This document shows, one piece after another, positions 1 to 5,411 of a DNA stretch of 5,618 bases. This stretch comes from Candidatus Woesearchaeota archaeon (GTDB lineage Archaea; Nanoarchaeota; Nanoarchaeia; UBA10117; ARS21), in NCBI GenBank assembly GCA_002686215.1, contig NZAU01000034.1, positions 1 to 5,618 on the forward strand, read 5' to 3'. The position numbers were made by a program, and so were the translations under genes. Position 1 is the first letter of the stretch. Each line of letters starts with the position of its first letter. The notes under the pieces were generated by a model. The model saw nothing but the letters and a program-made list of their open reading frames with translations, had not been told where the DNA came from and made no database searches.

Positions 1-640
1 TATTTTTAGGTACCTTAATTTCTTTTAAAGCAGGTTCATATCTTTTTTGGTCTGACAAATTAAAACCTCTTGTGCTAATTTTAGTATTGAATGATTTAAA
101 ACCCATTTTTTTAGACAATATGTTTGCTTCTTCAATTTGATGTTCATTATGAGAAAAGATTATCATAATCCAATCAGCATAACCACCTGATTTTATATAA
201 GCCTCTGCATTTGCCATAATTTTATGCCATTGTGTTCTTACCCTATAGATATGATTGGTGTCTTCTAGTCCATCTATAGCAAAGTTAACTTTTACACCTG
301 GTATTTTACCTACTTCACTCCAAAACTTTGGTGTTCTCATACCACCGTTTGTATCAAATCTTTGTGTTATGCCATATGAAGAAATCATACTGATAATATC
401 ATACACTTTAGGGTGCATGAATGGGTCGCCATAATTACCACAATACGAAAAGTGTTTTAAGTTTTGACCTGAATGAGAATCTAAAATTTTTTGTATTGTA
501 CTAACTTCTACATCTCTATAACCAGTTTTATGTACAACCTCTGAAACACCATGAGGATACGAGCCTGTTCTAGGACATAATGGGCAAGCTGCGTTACATC
601 TATTAGTTATTTCAGAGTCTATTCTATGTAATACTTCCAT
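1..640 (-). CDS. Radical SAM enzyme, C-terminally truncated by the window edge
   Basis: The frame is open from an ATG at 638-640 to the left edge, giving 213 residues with no stop. Near the N-terminus is a canonical CX3CX2C cluster motif, CNAACPLC (C15, C19, C22), which in radical SAM enzymes binds the 4Fe-4S cluster that cleaves S-adenosylmethionine. It is followed by YCGNYGDP, which takes the place of the usual GGEP segment that contacts SAM, then by TNGG and NFAIDGLEDTNHIYRVR, which resembles the central strand and helix of the radical SAM barrel (family knowledge). The remaining barrel and any C-terminal SPASM or twitch domain lie outside the window. An in-frame ATG at 647-649 would add MNI; neither start has a strong Shine-Dalgarno sequence. 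I prefer 640 because an AGA lies 8 bases upstream. The gene overlaps the upstream radical SAM gene by 17 bases in another frame, suggesting translational coupling. It is a cytoplasmic enzyme of unknown substrate, possibly a peptide or protein modifier. Confidence 0.88.
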   Translation of the reverse strand, partial: MEVLHRIDSEITNRCNAACPLCPRTGSYPHGVSEVVHKTGYRDVEVSTIQKILDSHSGQNLKHFSYCGNYGDPFMHPKVYDIISMISSYGITQRFDTNGGMRTPKFWSEVGKIPGVKVNFAIDGLEDTNHIYRVRTQWHKIMANAEAYIKSGGYADWIMIIFSHNEHQIEEANILSKKMGFKSFNTKISTRGFNLSDQKRYEPALKEIKVPKN

Positions 641-2033
641 AATATTCATCTTTAAAATATGGTGTCCACTCTGGAAAATATTTTAAAATGTTATCACCTC
701 TTAACTTATCTCTTGCCTTTATTTTAGAAATCATGCTGTGCATTTGTAATTCATCAAACTCTAAATTTTCAAGATACTCTAAAGGCTTTTGTATCTTGTC
801 AATTACATCATAAGAATTTTTGTATAATCTATCTAAATATAAATCTCTAATATCAGGTGGTAAACCTTTTAATGTAAACCAAGTTGGTCTAGTTAAGTTA
901 AAGAAACTTGGTGTTCTACCAAACTCTTCAGCACCTATTACTGCTTCATCTACATAACCCACATTTAAAGGGTTTAATGTAAATGCAAAACCCATTGCTA
1001 CATTTGGCAACTTACTCATTAGTTTGATATTGTCATAAACTTCAGGCCATTTTGAAGGATATCTTATATAATCATTCTTTGTTCCCCATAACTCCATTGA
1101 ACATTTGTAATGGACATGTTGAAACTCTTTTAGTAAATCATAAATGTATTGCATTTTAGGATAACCAAAGTTATTAGAAAACGCAAATATTTTTTTATCT
1201 TTTGCCCAGCCTTCTTTTACACATCTCTCTAGTATTTGTACATATTGTTTAATTAACCAAGTTTCACCACCAATTAATTGAATTCTTTTTGTTTTCTTGA
1301 TTACTTCCCAAAACTCATCTTCATCAATATTATTATCTTCATATCTTATTAAAGGAAACTTAAAGGGCATTTCAGAACCAGAACGAATCTCCGACCGCTC
1401 CAAGATTTTTTCCGGCGTGTATTCACCCAAAGCAATCCACTCTTCGGCTACTCCAGAAGAATCTTCCGCTGAGCACATTAGACATTTTAAATTACAGAAA
1501 TTACCCCAAACTTTAATTTGTGCTGTATGAATTTTGTCTGGTATAGGATACTCAGCACCTGGATTATCTTGTACAAACTTAACTAATCTGTCTAACTCTG
1601 CTAACTCTTCTTTATCGTTTTTCATGTCATTGTTGTATGCAATTCTAGGTGTAGAAAAACCTCTGTATTCAGTTTCTATACAACGATAACAAGTTGCGAT
1701 TGTAGCTTCTCTTTTCTTATTGCCATTTGCCATCTCTTCTCGTAGATTGGCTAACTCTGGTTGATTCCATACACCATTAATACCAATCTCTGATATATGT
1801 TTCTTTACATTCATTGTAGTATTACAACAAGGGTGTGCTAAACCATATGTTGGTATATACATATGAATAAATGGCTGAGAACAAAAAAACTTACCCTCTT
1901 TCTTGATAACATGGTCTAACATCTTACCAATATCAGGTTTGTCTTTTTGAACTGGAGAAACTGGAGTAGGTTCTTTTACAACCGTATCTAGTTTTTTAAG
2001 TTTCTTGGCTGGTGTCTTTCTTTTGATTTTCAT
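624..2033 (-). CDS. Radical SAM protein with N-terminal cysteine-rich twitch-like region
   Basis: Encodes 469 residues from the ATG at 2031-2033. An in-frame TTG at 2037-2039 adds two residues, but the ATG is better placed, 9 bases after GGAAA. The first 35 residues are Lys-rich and look disordered. Residues about 49-125 hold a second cysteine set: C51, C69-C70 in GLAHPCCN, and C115/C118 in CYRC. The spacing recalls the N-terminal twitch domain, which may carry an auxiliary Fe-S cluster, of the 'twitch domain-containing radical SAM' proteins often seen in marine phages (recalled, not searched). The core radical SAM motif CNLKCLMC (C180, C184, C187) follows, then the SAM-binding motif IGGE (GGE at 255-257) and an SNN strand end near 286-288. 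The order, auxiliary cluster before the radical SAM domain, is the reverse of SPASM enzymes. The gene overlaps its upstream neighbour by 38 bases and the downstream radical SAM gene by 17. Residues 187-217 lie in an unusually GC-rich patch. The substrate is unknown; peptide or protein modification is an inference. Confidence 0.9.
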   Translation of the reverse strand: MKIKRKTPAKKLKKLDTVVKEPTPVSPVQKDKPDIGKMLDHVIKKEGKFFCSQPFIHMYIPTYGLAHPCCNTTMNVKKHISEIGINGVWNQPELANLREEMANGNKKREATIATCYRCIETEYRGFSTPRIAYNNDMKNDKEELAELDRLVKFVQDNPGAEYPIPDKIHTAQIKVWGNFCNLKCLMCSAEDSSGVAEEWIALGEYTPEKILERSEIRSGSEMPFKFPLIRYEDNNIDEDEFWEVIKKTKRIQLIGGETWLIKQYVQILERCVKEGWAKDKKIFAFSNNFGYPKMQYIYDLLKEFQHVHYKCSMELWGTKNDYIRYPSKWPEVYDNIKLMSKLPNVAMGFAFTLNPLNVGYVDEAVIGAEEFGRTPSFFNLTRPTWFTLKGLPPDIRDLYLDRLYKNSYDVIDKIQKPLEYLENLEFDELQMHSMISKIKARDKLRGDNILKYFPEWTPYFKDEYYGSIT

Positions 2034-2562
2034 ACTCAATAATTTCCACAGCGTATTTTAAAACCTCGTAGGGAGATTGTGCTTTTCTAATTAGAGATTT
2101 GTATTTACTATTATCTGATTTTTTAATAGTTTCATATTCAAACAATTCTAATTTTAATGCAAATAACAATTCTTTGTCTTTTTCCTTGTCAAATTTGCCT
2201 TCAATAAAATACGATAAGAAAAATTTTAGAATAACTGCGACTTGTTCTGGTGATTTTTGAACATTAGCTAGGTAATCTTTTGCGTCAAATATAAGACCTT
2301 CTTTTTTAGCAATCTTTACAACTTGCCTTTCAAAATGTCTTCTTTCAACTTTTTTTCTATCATGTGTTATATCAAGTAATTCATCTTCAGAGATAAATTT
2401 AGTTAATGCTTGAAAATATGGGTGGTTTTTATCATGTTGAATTACGGTCGGTATAACTTTAGTACCATCTTCATCTCTGCAATGTATTTCTATATTTCTT
2501 CTTTCGTTGTCAATATAGAAAGCCGTAATCAAATGATTTTTTAAATATTCTTCAGTAATCAT
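1996..2562 (-). CDS. Conserved-looking phage protein of unknown function, 188 residues
   Basis: I do not recognise this protein as a named family. The N-terminal 50 residues look like a small alpha/beta segment (alternating strands around AFYIDNERRNIEIHCRDEDG). The rest is highly charged and predicted helical by eye, with stretches such as DRKKVERRHFERQVVKIAKK and a C-terminal helix pair around residues 128-179 (KELLFALKLELFEYETIKK). No signal peptide, membrane segment or cysteine motif is visible; the only cysteine is C28. The start ATG at 2560-2562 shares one base with the stop of the epimerase gene (TAATG) and has a good AAGGA ribosome binding site 7 bases upstream. Its 3' end overlaps the radical SAM gene by 38 bases. 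Its position between an epimerase and two radical SAM enzymes suggests a cytoplasmic accessory or substrate-presenting protein, but a virion-assembly role is just as possible. Confidence 0.85.
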   Translation of the reverse strand: MITEEYLKNHLITAFYIDNERRNIEIHCRDEDGTKVIPTVIQHDKNHPYFQALTKFISEDELLDITHDRKKVERRHFERQVVKIAKKEGLIFDAKDYLANVQKSPEQVAVILKFFLSYFIEGKFDKEKDKELLFALKLELFEYETIKKSDNSKYKSLIRKAQSPYEVLKYAVEIIEYENQKKDTSQET

Positions 2563-3302
2563 TAATTAATCCTTTTCATTCGTTCATCATTAATATAATC
2601 AATTAAATTATATTTTGCTGACCAACCATATTTAGTCAAGTTTTCTATGTCTGCTTTATTGTCTAATCTTTCTATCTCTGTACCTATTCTGTTGTCATAA
2701 GTTAAGTCATAATGCGACATTATGTCAGTTAATTTATGAGATATGCCTGTGCCTATGTCAATAACTCCATACTCATTTTTATCAATTAACATTATGATAG
2801 CGCTACATAAATCATCAACATGTATGAAATCACGGCTATGGTCAATGTTTATGTAAGACACATCATTTCTAATAATACTAGGTATTAACATTTGTTCTCT
2901 AGCGTTAGGTCCATAAGTCGTTGTAAATCTCATACCTAAAGTTTTTTCTGGCGCTAATTGTTCTACTGAAAATTTACTAAATGCGTAAGGGTTTCTCCAA
3001 GGCTCTTTTGCTGTACTAGAACTAGCATACATTATTTTAGAATCTTTATAAGTGTCAAATATTCTTTGACTAACAATTACATTTTGTTTCCAATAATTTG
3101 TAGGATTGTCTAATGATTGTCTTACGCCTGAAAGGCCAGCTAGATGTATTACTAAATCAATATTTTCTGGTAATAAACAAGTTTGTAAATCGTCACCAAA
3201 CTTTAAATCAATACCATGTATGTTTGCGTCAATATTATTTTCTAAATGTAATTTGAGGTTAGAGCCAATGAAGCCCTCACTTCCTGTCAATAATATATTC
3301 AT
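2562..3302 (-). CDS. NAD(P)-dependent epimerase/dehydratase, compact extended-type SDR
   Basis: Encodes 246 residues. The N-terminus MNILLTGSEGFIGSN carries the TGxxGxxG dinucleotide-binding motif (G7, G10, G13), followed by an acidic residue after the second strand (GIDL, D32) and VIHLAG at 51-56. The catalytic YxxxK is Y106-K110 (YAFSK), with candidate catalytic serines at S94-S96. RFTTTYGP (125-132) and RDFIHVDD (157-164) are typical of UDP-glucose 4-epimerase, dTDP-glucose dehydratase and GDP-sugar enzymes of the extended SDR group. The C-terminus (about 211-238, RLDNKADIENLTKYGWSAKY) matches the usual substrate-domain ending. Its likely role is interconversion of a nucleotide sugar in the cytoplasm; the exact sugar cannot be read. 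It is shorter than the usual 300-340 residues: the loop between the serines and Y106 and the stretch between TYGP and RDF are both trimmed. It starts one base after the stop of the 313-residue structural gene, with no clear Shine-Dalgarno but a TATAAATA octamer about 30 bases upstream. Confidence 0.9.
   Translation of the reverse strand: MNILLTGSEGFIGSNLKLHLENNIDANIHGIDLKFGDDLQTCLLPENIDLVIHLAGLSGVRQSLDNPTNYWKQNVIVSQRIFDTYKDSKIMYASSSTAKEPWRNPYAFSKFSVEQLAPEKTLGMRFTTTYGPNAREQMLIPSIIRNDVSYINIDHSRDFIHVDDLCSAIIMLIDKNEYGVIDIGTGISHKLTDIMSHYDLTYDNRIGTEIERLDNKADIENLTKYGWSAKYNLIDYINDERMKRIN
2570..2574 (-). promoter_or_regulatory. Ribosome binding site (AAGGA) for the 188-residue gene
   Basis: AAGGA on the minus strand lies 7 bases before the ATG at 2560-2562, inside the last codons of the epimerase gene. 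It fixes the start of the 188-residue gene at the TAATG junction, where stop and start share one base, and points to translational coupling. Confidence 0.7.
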
Positions 3303-3303
3303 G

Positions 3304-4245
3304 TTAATACTTTTTAATTGTCAAATAATATGTATTTATAGTTGTTAATGTTCCGTTAGGAAACTCCTGTGCTCTATAATCGTTTGCGTTTACAAATCTT
3401 GTCTGATAATTACCTGAACCATTTAATCTTTGGTCAACCATACCAGAACCTCTGTTTGTTCCTGGACTACCGTTAATATCGTAACCAATTTTATAACCAT
3501 CTGTTGATGATACTGCTGTGTATCTAATCCATTCACCTAGCAATGACTCTAATGTTGCATTAGCAAATATTTGTAAGTTACCGTCTGTTTTAATAAAAAC
3601 AGGTGATGTATAAGTCGGACTAGATGTTGCTCCGTTAATTCTATGTAAATAATAATTTGTTAAAGTTTGTGGTTGGTCAAGTGTTTCAGGTATTGAACCA
3701 GATTGATAAGCTGATGTATTTGCGCCTGTATCTGTAAAAACTGGAGTTGATGAACCACTTACCTCTGTTGAACCTGAAACTGAAGCATTTGTTGAAATAT
3801 GATAAGTACCACCTTGACTATCACCTGTTGAACCTGAAACTAATGAGTCAATAGCAGGGTGCAAAAAAGTATCTTTTACATCTTCAATTGTCATTGCTTT
3901 TATTTGACCTGAATCTTGCCATATCGGCCATGTTCTACCTGTATCAGATGTTGGTGTAACACTAGTCGTTGCCGAACTTATTTTATCGTAATTTACCGTA
4001 ACAACTGAAGGCTCTGCTGTAGCAGCTTCACTAGGATAACTTGTTGCACTTGAAGAATGACCACCCGCTTGTAATCTTGTATCTGAAATTGTACCTAAAT
4101 TACCACCTGTGTTAACAACTGATAATGTTACTGAAGGATTTTGAGCGTATTGGTAAACGGTTTGTTGTACTATCTCGTCAACTTGTGAAGTTGACATCTC
4201 TTTAAGATTTCCACCGTCATTAAATAAAGGTTTTCTTACAGGCAT
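3304..4245 (-). CDS. Virion structural protein, fibre- or baseplate-associated, with internal repeats
   Basis: Encodes 313 residues starting MPVRKPLFNDGGNLKEM. It is rich in Ser, Thr, Gly and Asn, nearly free of cysteine, and resembles structural proteins common in marine T4-like phages (recognised by style, not by search). A short unit of the form P-hydrophobic-aromatic-x-D/T-x-G, followed by 20-25 residues that look partly helical, recurs four times: about residues 5-36 (PLFNDGGNLKEM), 106-137 (PIWQDSGQIKAM), 168-202 (PVFTDTGANTSAY) and 215-244 (PVFIKTDGNLQIF). Ser/Thr-rich beta-like linkers separate the units, including two VSGST segments. The C-terminus (245-313) has a different, Gly/Asn-rich composition and could be a terminal beta domain. 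It follows the 308-residue fibre-like gene after a 15-base gap with a strong GGAGA ribosome binding site. A late-promoter octamer for the next gene lies inside its last codons. The exact place in the virion (fibre, neck or baseplate decoration) is an inference. Confidence 0.82.
   Translation of the reverse strand: MPVRKPLFNDGGNLKEMSTSQVDEIVQQTVYQYAQNPSVTLSVVNTGGNLGTISDTRLQAGGHSSSATSYPSEAATAEPSVVTVNYDKISSATTSVTPTSDTGRTWPIWQDSGQIKAMTIEDVKDTFLHPAIDSLVSGSTGDSQGGTYHISTNASVSGSTEVSGSSTPVFTDTGANTSAYQSGSIPETLDQPQTLTNYYLHRINGATSSPTYTSPVFIKTDGNLQIFANATLESLLGEWIRYTAVSSTDGYKIGYDINGSPGTNRGSGMVDQRLNGSGNYQTRFVNANDYRAQEFPNGTLTTINTYYLTIKKY
3333..3340 (-). promoter_or_regulatory. Candidate T4-type late promoter for the epimerase gene
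   Basis: The minus strand reads TATAAATA here, identical to the T4 late promoter -10 element recognised by the phage sigma factor gp55 with the gp33/gp45 system (established for T4). It lies inside the last codons of the 313-residue gene and its downstream edge is 30 bases from the epimerase ATG, leaving room for a short leader. An AT-only octamer is expected about once per strand by chance in a window this AT-rich, so the call rests on position as well as sequence. Confidence 0.5.
3765..3841 (-). repeat. Pair of 17-base direct repeats, 60 bases apart, in the structural gene
   Basis: CTGTTGAACCTGAAACT (plus-strand reading) occurs at 3765-3781 and again at 3825-3841, exactly 60 bases apart and so in frame by 20 codons. 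Both copies encode the VSGST segment of the 313-residue protein (near residues 136-140 and 156-160). The repeat is identical at nucleotide level, which suggests recent duplication or gene conversion, or a site where in-frame deletion or expansion by 20 residues could occur. Confidence 0.8.
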
Positions 4246-4251
4246 AATATA

Positions 4252-4256
4252 TCTCC
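4252..4256 (-). promoter_or_regulatory. Strong ribosome binding site (GGAGA) for the 313-residue structural gene
   Basis: The minus strand reads GGAGA, with GGAG 7 bases before the ATG at 4243-4245. It is the best Shine-Dalgarno match in the window and lies in the only gap longer than one base between genes (4246-4260). It supports this ATG and suggests independent, efficient initiation for an abundant virion protein. Confidence 0.75.
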
Positions 4257-4260
4257 ATTC

Positions 4261-5187
4261 TTACGAACCAGCACCATACAAAGTTTTTACTGCAACACCA
4301 GATGAGTTGTAAATTACTAATTGAACAACTGCTTTTAATTCAGCTGAACTAATTGAGTCATTTGCCATCATATCTTCGGTTACTGCGTCAATTGAACCTG
4401 TTGTAATTAAAGTACCTGTTTCATTTGGTATTGTAATTGTTCTATCTGCTGTAGGGTCAGTAGCAGCTATAGTTGTTTCAAATCCGTCAGGTGTAGAACC
4501 TTCAAAAATTATTCCACCAGAACCATTTGATGTATAAAAACTTCCTGATGTTGTTAAATTACTAGAACCAAAATCAACATCTGAACCTGAACGAGGATTA
4601 ATAGCATTTGTTTTTAATGTGCCTTGAATTCTTAAACCATCATTTATGTTTACTTCAGTTGAATCTACTGAACGAATTGTATTACCTGATATTTCAATTG
4701 TACCTAATGTTGAAGTTGTTCCTGTATTTACAAAATTAGCCGCTGTTACCGTACCAGTTGTAGTTAAGTTTTCATCTCCGAATGATATGGTACCATTTGA
4801 ATCTGTTATTGAACCGTTTGTTATTGATAGTGTTCCTGTTGAAAGATTAGGAGCTGTAAGAGATGTTGTTACAGAAACAGCATTTGGTAATCCAATTGTT
4901 AATGTGTCTGTTGCACTTACGACAGCTTCAATTTCATTTGAAGAACCTAATACTCTTAAAATATTACCACCACCTATAATCTGTTGAGTTGATGATGAGT
5001 CTTCAATTGTCCAACCAGCAGTAGATGTAGCAATACTAATAGTTTCATTCATTGCGTCAACTAAATTTGTTGCTACAATTGAACCTGAAAGATTTGCTAT
5101 ATCACCAAAATCATCAGCACATAATTCGTTAAATGTGGTTCTAAATGTTTCTAGTGTATCTGTAACTGCTATATTTTTAACTGCCAT
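4261..5187 (-). CDS. Tail-fibre-like structural protein with beta-repeat shaft
   Basis: Encodes 308 residues. The N-terminal 50 residues (VTDTLETFRTTFNELCADDF onward) look helical and may form the attachment segment. Residues 60-265 are a Ser/Thr/Gly/Asn-rich series of short beta strands typical of trimeric phage fibre shafts. A unit ending FG-x-x-NLTT-(T/S)-G occurs twice, at 136-145 (FGDENLTTTG) and 206-215 (FGSSNLTTSG), each preceded by an SLTAP/TLKTN-type strand. DRTITIPNETGTLITTG (248-264) is a segment I recall from many marine phage fibre and structural proteins. The C-terminal 40 residues carry a small helix and strands ending KTLYGAGS; no lectin, sialidase or chaperone domain is visible, so a receptor-binding tip may be elsewhere. 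The ATG at 5185-5187 is one base after the stop of the 73-residue gene, with only a weak Shine-Dalgarno. A TATAAATA octamer lies 57 bases upstream. Confidence 0.85.
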   Translation of the reverse strand: MAVKNIAVTDTLETFRTTFNELCADDFGDIANLSGSIVATNLVDAMNETISIATSTAGWTIEDSSSTQQIIGGGNILRVLGSSNEIEAVVSATDTLTIGLPNAVSVTTSLTAPNLSTGTLSITNGSITDSNGTISFGDENLTTTGTVTAANFVNTGTTSTLGTIEISGNTIRSVDSTEVNINDGLRIQGTLKTNAINPRSGSDVDFGSSNLTTSGSFYTSNGSGGIIFEGSTPDGFETTIAATDPTADRTITIPNETGTLITTGSIDAVTEDMMANDSISSAELKAVVQLVIYNSSGVAVKTLYGAGS

Positions 5188-5188
5188 T

Positions 5189-5410
5189 TTACTTTACTAT
5201 TTCTTTCAATAAGTTTTTAATTTCTCTTAATTCAGTTTTTAAATTATTTATATCTTTTACTGCATTTCTTATTTGGTCACCATGTTCTTCTCTTGCTCTA
5301 ATTCTTTTCATATAAGTTTCATATTCACTTACATTTGTATTGACAATACCACTTGATGACATTTCTCTAACTAAATGACTATAACCTTTTACATGTAATC
5401 TAGTAGCCAT
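5189..5410 (-). CDS. Small coiled-coil protein, 73 residues
   Basis: Encodes a 73-residue basic protein starting MATRLHVKGYSHLVREMSSS. The C-terminal part has an unbroken heptad pattern: a positions I47, I54, L61, L68 and d positions A50, L57, I64, I71, which predicts a short parallel coiled coil, probably a dimer or trimer. The N-terminal half has no recognised domain, signal peptide or membrane segment. The start is the ATG at 5408-5410, one base after the stop of the upstream structural gene (TAATATG arrangement), with only a distant purine run, so translation is probably coupled. The position between virion proteins suggests a small virion component, an oligomerising adaptor or a fibre assembly chaperone; none of these is shown. 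I recall similar small proteins in structural clusters of T4-like marine phages, without a known function. A late-promoter octamer is embedded in codons 53-55. Confidence 0.85.
   Translation of the reverse strand: MATRLHVKGYSHLVREMSSSGIVNTNVSEYETYMKRIRAREEHGDQIRNAVKDINNLKTELREIKNLLKEIVK
5245..5252 (-). promoter_or_regulatory. Candidate T4-type late promoter for the 308-residue fibre gene
   Basis: A second exact TATAAATA on the minus strand, 57 bases upstream of the fibre ATG and inside codons 53-55 of the small coiled-coil gene. These are the only two exact matches I found in the window, and both are on the coding strand. The distance to the start codon is longer than at the other site but acceptable for a late leader. 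Chance occurrence is not excluded in this AT-rich sequence. Confidence 0.4.
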
Positions 5411-5411
5411 A

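Noticed and set aside
838..845. TATAAATC on the plus strand as a late promoter
   Set aside because: It is one base off the consensus, points into antisense sequence and no plus-strand gene follows.
1297..1530. Plus-strand open frame of 77 codons inside the radical SAM gene
   Set aside because: It is antisense to a well-supported gene, has no clear ribosome binding site and its length follows from the GC-rich patch on the other strand.
1..2033. The two radical SAM genes as one gene split by a frameshift
   Set aside because: Each has its own complete CX3CX2C motif near the expected place and a different architecture, so they are two genes with a short overlap.
3106..3348. Plus-strand open frame of 80 codons over the epimerase start
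   Set aside because: Antisense shadow of the conserved NAD-binding region; composition and lack of plus-strand genes argue against coding.
4246..4260. Possible terminator in the longest intergenic gap
   Set aside because: Only 15 bases, with a ribosome binding site and no inverted repeat followed by a T run.
4646..4987. Plus-strand open frame of 113 codons inside the fibre-like gene
   Set aside because: Its Val/Pro/Ser-rich translation is the mirror of Thr/Asn/Gly-rich repeat codons; no ribosome binding site or recognisable domain.
3304..5187. Repeated GAACCTG-type words as CRISPR or regulatory repeats
   Set aside because: They are in frame with Ser-Gly-Ser and Thr-Gly-Ser codons of low-complexity fibre proteins and have no regular spacer structure.
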